A stretch of 64,000 nucleotides of DNA from Siphonodentalium dalli (Eukaryota > Mollusca > Scaphopoda > Gadilida > Siphonodentaliidae): contig CP136062.1 in assembly GCA_032622095.1 (NCBI GenBank), positions 144,724,351 through 144,788,350 of the forward strand. The letters are read 5' to 3'. A program made the position numbers and the translations under genes. Shown in pieces: positions 43,044 to 55,546 of the stretch (position 1 is its first letter; the number at the start of each line of letters is the position of its first letter). The notes under the pieces are model-generated. The model worked only from the letters and a program-made list of their open reading frames with translations, ran no database searches and was not told the DNA's origin.

Positions 43044-43189
43044 CCGCCAATATTATTCACTGCATCTTTCGTCTTTTTGATAATGAAAGTCATATACCAA
43101 ATTAAAAAAAATTCTATTAAATAAAAATATTCAAGTTATCATCCGGACAGCAAGCATTTCCGATGGACGGACAGACGGACACAGCTCAT

Positions 43190-44270
43190 TTATATAGACT
43201 AAAATGCATGGGATTGACCACTTACTAATGTACACAGGCGCAGTGAGATATCTATAACCCCATAACTTATATTCTACAACAGGCATTTGCCCGAAATTGT
43301 TCTTCTGGCAATCTCTCGAAGCATTCCATAGTTCAAATAATCGTTAAAGATAGATTATCTCTTCCGCAACACGATTTATATAGTTTCCTGGGCGTGACAT
43401 ACTAAATAAGAATCGAATACCCCAGTCCGGAAACGCGTCTATCAATTAATATTGATTTCATTCGGATTTTTGTTCGTACAATAACTCTGTGTTGTTCAAT
43501 AAAGGTCCTGATATTCACGACCGTCTCTAATATTTCCGTTTTTTAGTTATTTTAATTACCTAAAATAAGCATATTGCTACACTCTAGTTCTTATCTTCTT
43601 AATTCGCACTTAATATTACAATAGCTACAATTAATTTGAGACATTTGGCGGCTCGCGTTCGAGAACCATGCTGGAGGCCTCTATAGAAAGGTTATAAATA
43701 TAGTAACAAATATATATCCCATAAATTGATACTATATTTGTCACATTATAATACAATAATAATTAAATAAAATCAATGTTAATTAATAGAATCGTTTCCG
43801 GGCCGGGATTTCCAAACCATACGTGTAATTTAATACACAGGAAACTATCTAAAATGGTCATATCAAGAGATATTGAATCTTTAATACAATCGAAGACACA
43901 AATTATCTAATTCCAAAATTTATAACAGAGAAATATGCAATAGATAAAACCACTTTGAAGAATTTTATGAAAATCTGAAAGACACTTTTTGCAGCTGTTA
44001 TAGCCTATGCACAAAAACAATCGTTCCTACCAGAACATATAGACATTTATTCCTTTACCAGTCCAAGTTGTATTCGACCCAAACTCGCGCGATTTCGGTT
44101 GGTCCAGATGATTACCGATATCACAAGCCGGTTTCGATGAAAACTTGGACTACTCCCTCACCTGTGGTATTCGAAAATTGAGCTGTGACTATATGAGAAA
44201 CATCAGCACCGAAAAGCTGAAAAAGAACAATGTTCAAGCATATCACCCTCACACCACAACCATTAAAAGA
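43190..44270. other. Region without recognised gene
   Basis: It was searched for N-terminal pyridoxal kinase exons on the minus strand without success. No repeats were recognised beyond AT-rich sequence. Confidence 0.35.
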
Positions 44271-44275
44271 CATAG

Positions 44276-44700
44276 AGGATTTACAACGAGTTCCAAGTTT
44301 ATAGCGGAATTTACAAACGAGTTCAGACCTAATTTACTGGACGAGTTTTGTAAATTACGCTATAAACTGAGGACGAGTTGTAGAATATATTTATTACATG
44401 ATCCAAAATCTTGACAAAACATACTTGAATCAACAAATGGGACGCGAAACTAACATCGGCTTCTGTAAGGTATGCGATGACGTTTCACGTAACTATGCGT
44501 TGTTTGCCCGCGTAAAGAAATAGTCCCAGATAAATACAGACTTGTCGACGTATTTAACGGCGGATAGTTAATTAAATAACTTTTCAAACTCTGCATTGAT
44601 TAGAATTTGTTGGAAACAATTGGAAGCCATAGTATATTGAGACGCAGCGTACGAAATGTAAACAGACGGCATATCGGAAATCAAATTTCACAATTATGTA
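44276..44700. repeat. Hairpin-headed dispersed repeat, copy 2
   Basis: The stem 44293-44314 pairs with 44350-44372 (few mismatches). Leader, closing ACGAGTTGTAGA and the 300-bp tail match 38915-39315. Stem bases differ from copy 1 at several positions while pairing is mostly kept. Confidence 0.75.
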
Positions 44701-45203
44701 GCGATTGATATTGAAATCTCAGTAACACGTTCCCTAACCTCAGCAAGCCCACCCACCCAATATAGGAGAATTTTACTTATGTCCGACCAAAGTTTATCAC
44801 TGATGGTGTTGTAAATTATCTCATACAATCTCCGTTAATTAGTCAAGAGATCGTTCTATATAGAGTTATCACACATCAGATTAGCTCAAGATACTCCTTT
44901 CGAAATATAACCCTAATCTCACGTGGCTCTACTGCGATTGAATATCAATCGATATCTAATCTTGAACCCCGATTAAGTATCTTTTGCTATCTAATCGTGT
45001 TCGTTTTAGGTGGTAAAATACACGTGTGGTCTAGATGTGCACGGACCATGATGCCCCAGTTATATTTAGTAGAACGGGGAGGCCCTATGCATTTCGGTTT
45101 AGATGTGACCACTAAACAACCGAAATTGACACACTTCAGCAATAAAGATATACCACATTCTAACTCAGAATCAAATCAACACAGAGCATTCATCGATCGT
45201 TCA

Positions 45204-45298
45204 AGTAGAAATACAGCTGAACATATTTATATGATCTTAGACAGTCTTTTTTTTTTAAATATAAAGTCCGTGTGTTATTTGTTCGAGCGTTTTATTTG
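45204..45298 (+). repeat. 95-bp direct repeat with 45877-45967
   Basis: Both copies contain AGTAGAAATACAGCTGAACA, TATTTATATGATCTT and GTGTTATTTGTTCGAGCG. They are 670 bp apart and could be the ends of an old element or a local duplication. Confidence 0.7.
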
Positions 45299-45876
45299 TT
45301 GTGAAATTATTCAAGGGTTTCAAGGAATGTCACTAGACCGAAGGTAGGTTCTAAACCACTGGTATGCATACAAGGGATGATATGTCCTGTATACATATTG
45401 TGAAGTAAGATACAAGATCTCTAATGTTGTGTCAACTAAAAGTAAAGAAGATAATTGGTAGCTTGTCGGTGGAGTATAAAATTTGATATGCTACTCACAT
45501 AAAGGCAGTGTATGCCATGTGATAACTATGATGGAGTGTCTTGCAAGAGGTCTAAATATTAAATATAGTTAAAATCACAGCAAAAAAACCGTCATCACAG
45601 TTAAAAAATGTGAGTACAAAGACCGTAACCTGGTGTTGAAAGTAATTTGGAGCGTTAGCAAAGGGCCGAATGAATGTATAGCCAAAGGGTTTAATTATGA
45701 ATTTAATAGTATACATGTATTTTGTAGGAGCAGAGCAAGAAATAGTGTATGCATATGTAGTGTTAAAAAGAAGTGTAATATGTTAAAATCAGAATTTCAT
45801 CGATATCATCATCAGTTACAAATATCTCGGTGGCGAATCCTCTAAGCGAGGAACTGCCGCTTTTCGGCACGATTTG

Positions 45877-45967
45877 CAAGTAGAAATACAGCTGAACATA
45901 TTTATATGATCTTGGAAAGTCTTTTAAAAAAATATATAAAGTCGTGTGTTATTTGTTCGAGCGTTTT
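45877..45967 (+). repeat. Second copy of the 95-bp direct repeat
   Basis: It matches 45204-45298 with small differences in the A/T tract length. The sequence between the two copies has no recognised coding region. Confidence 0.7.
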
Positions 45968-46840
45968 TATGCCGGAATGTCAAACGACACATTACTATAA
46001 TAATATCGCATATAAATTGATTTTCTATTTTTATGGGACGCCCTCCATTCAATTGGTTATGTCTCATCATGATCATGCAGACTGGGTTCAATTTCATTGG
46101 TTATTTAGTGGCGTAAAAAATCACTGCAAGTCGGATTCTAATATCTACAAAAAGCCAATAACAATTTACTAATAATGGTTTTGGTTGGTTGTATTAAAAT
46201 TGCGAGATCTGAGGTCAATAACGTGTTGGAAATTTCCCCACGCATAGTGAAACTCAACAAATTTTGTTATACAGAATACAAGCGAGATATTCATAATTCA
46301 TTATACTCAAAGCAATCAAGTGGACAATAATCTTCTAGATTGTATCAACGATATTTATATTATTGCTGATTATTCTTTCGAAGTTCGTTTTTTTTTTTAC
46401 TACTACTAAATTCTCACAAACGTTTACTACGCCAGTCATGCACTCCATATTTGGAAAGGATTTATTACGTCATCTTGGGAAAGCCGCGTCGTCACAGAAA
46501 GACATCTCAACGAGACGCAAATTACATAAGATTGTCGTCGGCTTTTTAAAGAGACTGAGACTTTATTATCACACCCGATATGTCATATCCGAACCCGTTA
46601 TATACTCAATTATCATTGATGAGTAGTTATCTCATAGGAAATTTTTCAGATAATAAGTTCTCTGAACACTGCCCACCATGAATATGAATCCGTCTGCACT
46701 TTTTTTTATCTTATCGCCTGTCTGTCGTCTGATTTTATAACCTAAGCACTCCTCCAAATGAATTATAGACCGTTCCAATGTAAGGAGGGAATCCATTAAG
46801 CATCGAAAGTTTTAAACCATTATTGCACTACACTCTATTG

Positions 46841-46979
46841 GCTGCGGACACACGTATCACAGTTTCGATGGCATAGTAGGTGTGACAATTAATTATGGTG
46901 CAATATTGGTGACACTTGGTCGTCATATTTCTGTGCCATAGTGAGCCATGTCGCCCGCCGCACATTCACACAATGAGTC
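46841..46979 (+). repeat. Left terminal inverted repeat of Harbinger element
   Basis: It shares CACAGTTTCGATGGCATAGT, AGGTGTGACAATTAATTATG and CATGTCGCCC with the inverted right end. It should contain the transposase binding sites. Confidence 0.85.
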
Positions 46980-47227
46980 TTTTCCAAGCTCTATCAGCGT
47001 CGAGATCGACATCTCAATGATTTATCTAACCGAATGTCTTGTCGCTGTTGATCTTTACTCAACACGCAATGTTATATTTTAATGCTAACACACAAGTCCA
47101 CTTGATAACTTAATGAATACCTTGTTTCTGTCAACAGTCATGATTGTTCTTACTAAGAACAAATCACCGGTGTAATTTCTCAGCATATATAAAAGTGGGT
47201 CAAACATTGCGATCAGTTATAAGTGTT

Positions 47228-48853
47228 ATGTCGCGTTCACATGTACGGTCGAATGATGATACGTTGTTGGCCCTTGTGGGTCTGGGCACGTTACTATTGG
47301 GAGAACTGGAACGAACAAAACGACATCTAAATCGTAAGTGCTGGACAAAACCAATGAACTCCACCCTAGAACGGAACCGGTATGGAATTTCTCACAGTCT
47401 ACTGCAGGAATTAGAAGACGCGGATGAGAAAGAATTCACCAACTTCACGAGGTAAATATAAATGTTTATGTTGATAGGTGCATATTACCAGGAGAGTATT
47501 ACTATTGAGACATAACCATTTCACATGGGTGGACAATATAAAATATATTATAGGGTGAGTTGATGGCTGGTGCCACAGTCCCATGATGTACATAGTTCCA
47601 GTGCCACCGGGGGCCTATACATTACAACGCATTGTGCGAATGTTCTTGGGTGAGAATGCGTGCGTATTTGCAGTAAAGTTATTTTGGCATTCTGTGTTTT
47701 CGGCGTCTGTGTCTTCTGCGTCGTTTTCAGCGTATAAAATATGGCCCATTCTATGATTGCATATGGGAGGGGGTGATAATTTGTCAAAATATGTTATGAG
47801 CTACTTTACATGGTGTTTTCTTTTTTCTTCAGGCTGAACAAGTCGGAGTTCCATACCGTATTGCAAAAAGTGACCCCATTGATTGCGAAACAAGATACAG
47901 TTATGAGATCAGCGTTGACTCCATATGAAAAACTTGCCACAACACTCAGATTTCTTGCTACAGGGGAAACGTACACAAGTCTACACTTCACTTCCAGAAT
48001 CGCCAGATCAACCATTGGTGCGTTTATTCCGGAAGTTTGTGATGCTATTTACGACACTCTACAGGGAGATTTCTTGAGAATGCCCGAAAACAAGCAAGAG
48101 TGGTTGCTCCACGCAGATAACTTTGACAAAATGTGGCAGTTTCCTCATTGCTTGGGTGCAATCGATGGGAAACACATTGAAATTCGGAGGCCGTCTGACA
48201 GTGCATGCGATCATCGGAACTATAAGGACTACGAGAGCATTGTTCTGATGGCTGTAGTTGATGCAACGGGAAAATTTATATGTTATGATCTGGGATCACC
48301 ATGGAGTAGTGCTGATGGTGGCATTTTCAAGGACAGTGGGATGTGTGATATACAGCAGAACTTCCCAGATGCTAGTCCACTTTCCAGTCCTAACAGAACA
48401 CTGAGCATACCGTATTTCCTTGTTGGTGATGACGCTTTCGCATTAAGCAATCACCTAATGAAGCCGTATCCCCATCGAACAGCCATTGGTGATCAGAAAG
48501 TTTTCAATTACCGACTTTCGAGGGCACGTAGGACCGTCGAGTGTGCATTTGGTGTTTTGGTGGCTAGATTTAGAATACTTCTAGGGTCCATACAGTTGGA
48601 CACCGATAACGTGAATCGGGTAGTCCGTGCATGCATTGCTCTTCACAATTTTCTTGGGAAGGATGCGGATTTAGGTGTTTCGCAGAGCGGATGTTTACGA
48701 TATGCTGAACATAATGCACAGTTGACTGCAACTGGAGATATTGGAGATTCGACAACTGTTCCGAATGTCGATGCTCGTGAAGTGAGGGACGAACTCAGTG
48801 ACTTTTTTTTTGATGAGGGTGCGCTCCCTTTTCAGTGGAGTCTTATTGAGTAA
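47228..48853 (+). CDS. Harbinger (HARBI1-type) transposase, two exons
   Basis: Exon 1 is 47228-47451 and exon 2 is 47833-48853, joined through a 381-bp intron (GTAAAT...TTTTTTCTTCAG), for 414 codons. The split Arg codon (AG|G) restores the typical Harbinger N-terminal region, ending FTNFTR then LNKSEFHTVL. It cuts and pastes the element using a DDE RNase H-like nuclease. The DDE_Tnp_4-type core shows Asp in LGAIDGKHIEIRRP, Asp in MAVVDATGKFICYDLG, the conserved GSxxSxxDGGIF stretch, and Glu in TVECAFGVLVARFRIL. The start ATG at 47228 follows TTATAAGTGTT. The ORF is intact, so the protein could be functional. Confidence 0.9.
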
Positions 48854-49083
48854 TAATTATTATGTGCTTGCAAAATTCAACACTCGATTTAATGAGATTA
48901 AACTATAAACTATGTTTTATAATGTGTGCGGTTTATGTGTATAGTCGTGTAGTCCCAGTAATATGCCATATGTAAATATTTCGCTTCTTAAATGTAGGTG
49001 TCATTGAACTCTTGACAATTGTTTTGGTAGTTTTGAAATATTTTTCAAATGACTAATATTAACATGTACTGATATATGATTAT

Positions 49084-49238
49084 AAGGAATGACTTGCTGG
49101 TTGATTGGGGTCATTGGTTTTGACCGGCAGGGTAGTTAAACAAAGTTCGTTTGAATCATTTTGGGATTCACACACTTTATTTAATTACTCTGCCGGTCAA
49201 AATCCAATGATCCCAATCGATCTGCAAGTCGTTCCTTG
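49084..49238. repeat. Inverted repeat within the Harbinger element
   Basis: Arms of about 57 bp, 49084-49140 and 49181-49238, pair with few mismatches (AAGGAATGACTTGC, TCATTGG, TTTTGACCGGCAG against the complements), around a 40-base loop. It lies between the two convergent genes and might be a nested MITE or a transcript-end hairpin. Confidence 0.8.
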
Positions 49239-49969
49239 AGTAACGTATTTACCAAGCTTATTTATCCCCGGAACAACTGTTCTTAACATTAATATATGTG
49301 GTTCCGGCGTGTATGGGTGTGTTTATAAGTTATCTTTTCTGCGTATGTCCAACTTCGAATGTTGACCCCCCCCCCCCCCCCGAGTCCGATATGAAAGATC
49401 AAAAGTCTTATTTTCTCCATATTTGTTGTTGGAAATATCCACATTACTGTCTATATGCAGTCATCCAATGATGAGATGTCACATGTTAAAACATATGTTA
49501 TGTAAACAGATCAGCAAATTAAGATCAATTTACAAATGGTAACAACAATAAATTAAACCAAAAAAAATTTCGACTTAACATTTGATTAGCTACTCCATTT
49601 GGCGATATGTATGGGATGACTGGCGTGTAACAGTACTGTTTACAAAAGAATGGTGCCAACATGCTATACATCGTCATCGGAGTTATCAGTATTGATAATA
49701 AAAAATACTTTTTCCATGTTAATTAATTTTGTTATATTTATTAAATATTTTTATTTTATTTTCCACATTTACTTGAACCCACTGCGACTGCCTTGTGTCT
49801 CTTTTTAACTAGTTGGAATTTTTTACCATCAGTGCGGTCGATTACCATCCACTTCTCCCTATCCCCATGTCAGTGATAAAATGGAATGACACATAAGAAA
49901 CTCACGAACGCTCTTTTAATCAATTATCTCAAGACACCAACGAACTAGTTCAAAATGTCAGTCATCAGT

Positions 49970-50926
49970 TCAACAGTCTGGTGTACTAGGGGGTTGTACG
50001 TCCGTGGTGACACATGACTGTCCAGTCGGATAAACATTACCATTCTGCATTCCATTCAGAGAATTATAATTCGATGTGAACATAACATTAGATCCTTGAT
50101 TAGATTGTCCATTCATCGAAGATCCAACATTTGGATACGCTGGCACCGTCGGTCCGGAAATAAAAGTTGAAGGGAAACTTTGATTTCCTTGGAAATTTTG
50201 TAAATAGCTGCTGCTCTCTTCAAAATTATATACAGTGGTTTGTAGCAAAAACTTGAGTCTACGTCGCTTTTCTGCATCCGGACAACGCCTCAGGGCCATC
50301 GCGATGTCTCTACCAAACACATCACATTCATCCTCTTTCTGTGTAACATTATCGGCGATTGTAGCGAATGCCTGGGCTGCTGTGTCCACCCATGACGTAG
50401 CACCACGCTTCCTTCTCACGTTGGATGTCGACGGTAGCGTCGATTGCACAGAACTGTTATCGTTTGTGTCATTACTGCTGGTAGCAGGCACATCAGCATC
50501 ACCTGAAATACTATCCTAGATACTGGCTTGTGTTACATCGGAGTGGTCAGAAACGACGGTATTTGCACGTGTTTGTGGAATGTTAGAATAAGTCCCTGGT
50601 CCGGTCCACAGACTTTCCTCCAGAAAAGAGCATTCCTCAAAAAACTTCCATTTTGGTACATATATATCTTTGGCAGCAACGCCGCTTTTCTTGCTTTTAT
50701 TCACCTTTCTCACTTCCTCTCGATACATGGTCCTTAAACTCTGTATTTTACTCTTCAGTGATTTTTCCGATAAACCCGGAATAATCGTGGACAAAATTTC
50801 CAAAAGTTCGTTATAATCAGCTTTTTTCTTGTTTAGATCCTTGTATAAGTCGCTTTGTTTATTCCATATACTTTCTCTTATCTGCATCGCTTCCAACAAT
50901 TCCGATACAGCTGCATCTGTCCACAT
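49970..50926 (-). pseudogene. MADF/Myb-like Harbinger partner protein with one in-frame TAG
   Basis: The ATG at 50926 opens 318 codons in one frame, interrupted only by TAG at 50518-50516 (codon 137). Residues 1-105 are a MADF/Myb-SANT-like DNA-binding domain: MWTDAAVSELLEAMQIRESI, YNELLEILSTIIPG, SKIQSLRTMYREEVRK and PKWKFFEECSFLEE. After the stop the frame continues with a Ser/Thr-rich linker and a helix CDVFGRDIAMALRRCPDAEK followed by RRRLKFLLQTT, like the C-terminal dimerisation helix of such proteins. In PIF/Harbinger systems the partner brings the transposase to the nucleus and to the ends. The single stop suggests recent inactivation, a polymorphism or readthrough. Confidence 0.82.
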
Positions 50927-51203
50927 GATGTTAGCCTAATTATGCGTAGAATTTAACGTCGCAAAATAAAACACGCAATTGAGGAACTGACTTAATACGC
51001 GTGAAAATAATATAAGTAGATAAACATGTATTCAGCTCATATCAATAAAAACATGCCACTTGCATGATATGTGAGTGAATAGGTTCAAACACAATTATGG
51101 ACGATCGATCGTGCAATTTTATGTATCGTAGAGAATACAATGTGGCTAAACGTAATGAGTAGAGATCAGCCTTGGTGAAACGCAATGGGTTAATTGGTCA
51201 GTC

Positions 51204-51342
51204 GACTCACTGTGTGAATATGCGGTGGGCGACATGACTTCCTATGCCATATAAATTATGTTGGCCAATTGTCACCAAACTCCACCATAATTAATTGTCA
51301 CACCTACTATGCCATCGAAACTGTGGTACGTGTGTCCGCAGC
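51204..51342 (-). repeat. Right terminal inverted repeat of Harbinger element
   Basis: It is the inverted match to 46841-46979, ending TACGTGTGTCCGCAGC. Differences cluster in the middle of the repeat. Confidence 0.85.
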
Positions 51343-51839
51343 AAATTCTCTCTTCACTTCATTCGCAGACGTGTGTTTTTTCGTTCCAATTGCGATAAAA
51401 ACAGTAAATTAATTTCATTCATTTCAATATGTCTTTTTGAGCTTCAAGACTCCCCTCCACCCACTTAATTGGGCTTAATAAAGTGATGACAGATGTGATA
51501 TATTATTTTAATGCACTGCACCCATTGGTTTATTCAGCGAAGTATATTAAAATACGGAAGGTTTCAGAGCGTTCAATAAAATAATATGTGTTGACCGTGG
51601 AAATACAGACCGATTACCTTGAGACCGTCTTTGACGACGATGTCAACTGTAATAGAAAATGTGTTCACTATTACTCGACCAAAATCATTGATTTGTTCAA
51701 TAAAATGTATCAATATCAACCTATATATTAACACTTTACTGCAATCTATCAGTGCAGGTGCGTGATATATACATAACGACACAGTGATGTTGATATACCG
51801 GCGTCATATGCTTTGGCAAATACTTACCACGATTTCAAC

Positions 51840-52125
51840 CACTTTGCAACTGTTTTCAATAATTTTCACACAGTAGTGAAACAAACGCTCTTTTATTTCT
51901 AACACATCATAAAGAGACTAACACGCAACTCTCTTTTATGTTCCATGCCGTTTGGGAACCAACATCGTGTTCAAATTATAATTTTTTGTATAACTTCACT
52001 GGACCTTACTGTGACAGGTAGAACGGTAGTTTTTCGACCTATTTCGATGCTGGGAAATATTCAAAGCGAACACTATAATGTGTATTTTGGAGCTCAAACC
52101 GTCAAGTGCCTTAAAACCATATAGA
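51840..52125. repeat. Dispersed repeat, copy 2 (copy 1 at 34200-34590)
   Basis: It keeps CAGTAGTGAAACAAACGCTC, AGAGACTAACACG, AACATCGTGTTCAAATT, GGGAAATATTCAAAGCGAA and GTATTTTGGAGCTCAAAC in the same order, with large indels relative to copy 1. Confidence 0.6.
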
Positions 52126-52129
52126 GAGA

Positions 52130-53000
52130 CATATGTTAGGCAATTAGGGGCTGTCATATACGCCAATATGGTATATCGTGGTATGCCATATGGTATCCTG
52201 TTATACTACAACATTTGTTTCGTTATGGTGTGAGTCTTCAGAATTCCCGTTATTTCGTAAATGTGGCACACCATTATTTCGTAAAAGTGACACACACGAT
52301 ATTTATTTATGTACTCATATCTGGAATTGATTTACTATTTGTGTTCGTCTCGGAAAAGCCCTCGCCATTCCGCGAAATGGAATTGTAATCGGAATAATAA
52401 TGACGTTGATAAACTGGGAGTTACACGCACATTTATTTTTCTAATTTACCTTGAGTGCGAATACTGCTAACTTATCGCAAGTGCTTCCAATTACAGAGTG
52501 AGCATGAGCATACATAACTTCTTTCCCCACAAGAGCCATGTTGTCTCGTTAAGACTTTCTTCCACATGTGCCAACGTATATTCGAATTCCCGATCTCACA
52601 AACAATATAATACGTGTGATCGTGAGGTGGCATCCAATCGACCATAATTCATAACCTTTCGGTGGTTGTGAATATAACGAAGATATATATGGATATCGAA
52701 GCTATTGTTTTAATGTTGTTCTTAGTTTTGCGACGGGGTTATTTGTCCCCACTAATCACAAACGCGGGCAGTTATTTGGCAATTAATAAAAACGACTCCC
52801 GCTTGACGCTCAGCGCCGCACACGTGTCGTGTATATGTAACAGACGGGCGGTGTGCGTATATATGTGACGTCACGCACAGTTTTTAGTTAAAAGTTAAAG
52901 AAAACCAGTTGCGGGGTCATGACACGTTTGATAATGTCGAAATGTCATTTGTCTTTACGGGCCAGTATCCAGACAAGACTGCACTTGCCATTTGTTTTGG
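52130..53000. other. Region without recognised gene
   Basis: Short frames occur but none with a domain. Near 52255-52290 there is a small duplication of ATTTCGTAAA-GTG-CACAC. Confidence 0.35.
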
Positions 53001-53002
53001 AT

Positions 53003-53260
53003 GTCCCAGTAGCCGAGGTGGTTAGGTCGTGGATAAGATCATCACATGCTGGGCTAGACGAGGTTGGCGCGGGTTCGAACCCCGGCATGGATGAAAATCG
53101 GGATCGATATTCAAGCTTGATTTGGTTTGAGGGACATATCAGTGTACTATTCCGATCGACACATGGCCATTTCGATAAGAAATGAGCATTTGTCCACGCT
53201 CAATGAGTTAAGCAAATGTGAAGCAATGAACACTCATACTGATGCCGTGCCTCCATAACT
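53003..53260 (+). repeat. tRNA-like SINE head (Ser/Leu-type)
   Basis: Box A (GTAGCCGAGGTGGTTAGG) and a near-perfect box B (GGTTCGAACCCC) are about 50 bases apart, as in class II tRNAs. The acceptor stem does not close properly and about 170 bp of unrelated sequence follow, so a tRNA-derived SINE is likelier than a working tRNA gene. The body contains an inverted motif GAGCATTTGTCC / GCAAATG. Confidence 0.6.
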
Positions 53261-53924
53261 CTGACATATACGGCGTACAGGATCCGTGTCCGTATGTATC
53301 CTCATTAATTCTAGTCATTTTCTACTTAACTTAGTTCTGAATGTACAATCCTTAAAGGCACGTGAGGCCTTAGTTGTCGAAAATATTCATATTTGTTCTA
53401 ATCACCGTAAACAGAAAAACATTAAAACGCATACAGTTTCGTTCATATATACCATGACCATCACGTAAACAGCATGTTATCATAAAGACCTACTATATTT
53501 TACCTAAGCAAGAGCCTGATTGTGTTACAGAAGACAGCACAATGCTACTGGCTAATCACACACAAATGGCATAAACGCTCTTTATTAGTTCCATATCAGG
53601 AATTCACCAACAAAGAACGCTCTTTATGTTTACCATCATAATATAAACAAACACCAGAAAAGTAACTTTTTATACTTTTGTTTACATAACAATGGTCAAG
53701 ATTTGACAATAACATACTGTTTATGCGATATTTCTTATTTGTATACGGACAAAGTGTGTCTACATTTTGATGTTCTTTCTGTTTGTGGCGGTTTTTGACG
53801 GGTGGAAATATTTTCACAGGATTCTATCACGCCTTCCATGTGATAATTTACATTACCGATACCTATAGGTAGTACCTGCATCATATTCTTGATAATCTCA
53901 CAAGGATCGCGATTGATCAAATTG

Positions 53925-54660
53925 TGTTCCCTCCCTTCATTGGGATATGACCAATTGATTTATCTTTGTTATAAATGAGTTATAAACTGCGATCGGAAGA
54001 AGCCGCTGAACAAATGGTGTTCCCTCACTGTATTTAGTTACAGCCCATCGATTACCATATATTTTGGAGCAGAGGTTCGTCTATGTTTAAAGAACTTGTC
54101 CTCCACCCTAGTCTCTGTACCATCTTATGGTAATAAAATATGTTTAAATAAGGAAAACCCATTAATTTGCCCAACATGCATGCAACCGTATCTTTGTTAA
54201 ATTTGAGTTAAACTACGTTCCGGAGAATCCGCTGAACTGTACCCAATGAACTGCTGAACGGAATTTTGAAATGGCATGGAGATCGATCATATTCTGTTCC
54301 CTAACGGTATATGGTTATAGCTCATCGATTACAATTCATTTGTACACATCTAACCTAATAGCTTCGTTGTAATTCAGTTAAACTGCGTTCGGGTGAATCT
54401 GTGAAACTGTAGCCGACGAACTGCTGAACGGGAATTTGAACTGCTGAACTGTTACGGAAGTCGGTCAAATGTTGTTCCCGGCTCCCGTCCTGGATTTTGG
54501 GTATACCCCACCGATTACATGTCATTTGCACAACATACAAACGATTGTCTTCGTTATAGTTGAGTTAAACTGCTATCGGAGAATCTGTTGAACTGTACCC
54601 GGTGAACTGCTGAACGGAAATTTGAACTTCTGAATGGGTATGGCGGTTGGTCACGCGTGG
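53925..54660 (+). repeat. Tandem repeat of about 178 bp, four units
   Basis: The motif GAGTTAAACTGCGTTCGGAG and variants recurs near 53975, 54208, 54384 and 54563. It is followed by GAATCTGCTGAACTGTACCC and GAACTGCTGAACGG, and preceded by TGTTCCC and CCCATCGATTACA. The first unit is the most diverged. Frames within it are artefacts. Confidence 0.8.
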
Positions 54661-54870
54661 ATAACAATTTTCTCTAATGACGGCGATGTCCAATATGCAT
54701 ATAATTGGCATGCAGAAGGCTGCTGTTCTATATTGTAACCCATAGAACCCATACTAATTCCTTCTACATTATTCGTAAGTGTTCCACGGGACGTGTTTGT
54801 CTTGCGTTCGGCTGAGTATTCTACATGCCTCACATTGAGTCAAAAAATTGTACCTGCAGTGTCTTTCACA

Positions 54871-54960
54871 ATGTCGCTTTCGGAGAAGAACGTACTGTAC
54901 ACGCATGCCCACACGGTAATTGGGAACACGGCCGACAAACTAGCGGTATTCGCATTTAAG
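54871..54960 (+). CDS. Candidate first exon (weak)
   Basis: The ATG at 54871 (context CACAATGTCG) opens MSLSEKNVLYTHAHTVIGNT plus ADKLAVFAFK and meets a plausible donor GTAAAT at 54961. Codon choice looks more coding-like than its surroundings. I recognise no family and no matching downstream exon, so it is only a candidate. Confidence 0.25.
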
Positions 54961-55210
54961 GTAAATATTGTGGTGAGTGCAGTGAAGTTGGTGGAGCAAA
55001 ACAATGTTTTTAAATGTAAGTACCGTCATTTTCGGAAATAGCAAATTAAATTTACGTGACCTGATTTCCAACTTGTGCTCAGTGGCATTGTGCAATTTAA
55101 AGCGCTAACTCCGAAGCTATATTTTGTTTCCTGCCAGATAAAAAGGCGATTCTGGTTTGCCCGTTACTCGAAAATTTGTGAATTCAGTTCCACGTTGTCC
55201 AATGGTATCC

Positions 55211-55471
55211 TTACGGGTTCTGTTGTATTATCTCCTCTTCATCTTCATCAATTTGTTTTGGCAGTTCGAAATTCACACACTTGGAACAAAGTAGAACCGA
55301 ATTACACTGAGTTGCAACAACGGGACACTGTTTGATAGTATTATACAGTTCGGAGATGTTCCACATACATGTATTGAAGTGAAGACATTTTCGTTGCATT
55401 GAGGAAATGTGGTCCACATTATAGGCCGCCAAATCACATCGGACAAAGTATAACTGAAATATATTTCCCAC
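55211..55471 (-). other. Unidentified cysteine-rich open frame
   Basis: The 86-codon minus frame contains HISSMQRKCLHFNTCMW, then CPVVATQCNSVLLCSKCVNF and an acidic end. Spaced Cys/His could be a metal-binding fragment of a decayed transposon protein or chance. No family is recognised. Confidence 0.25.
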
Positions 55472-55546
55472 TGTATAGTTACTTCACGTGTTGTACATGT
55501 ACATGCAGTTGGTGTTTTTCTTCGCTTTTCACACTTTATCGCTAAA

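Larger units (their letters stand above)
46841..51342. mobile_element. PIF/Harbinger DNA transposon
   Basis: Inverted terminal repeats of 139 bp, 46841-46979 and 51204-51342, begin GCTGCGGACACACGTA and are about 85% identical by eye. Between them lie a plus-strand two-exon DDE transposase (47228-48853) and a minus-strand MADF/Myb-like protein (50926-49970), the standard two-gene content of PIF/Harbinger elements. The genes are convergent. A clear 3-bp target-site duplication was not resolved (TTG to the left, AAA to the right). Confidence 0.88.

Noticed and set aside
53009-53085. Functional tRNA gene
   Set aside because: Boxes A and B are good but the acceptor stem does not pair and extra sequence follows, so a SINE head is more likely.
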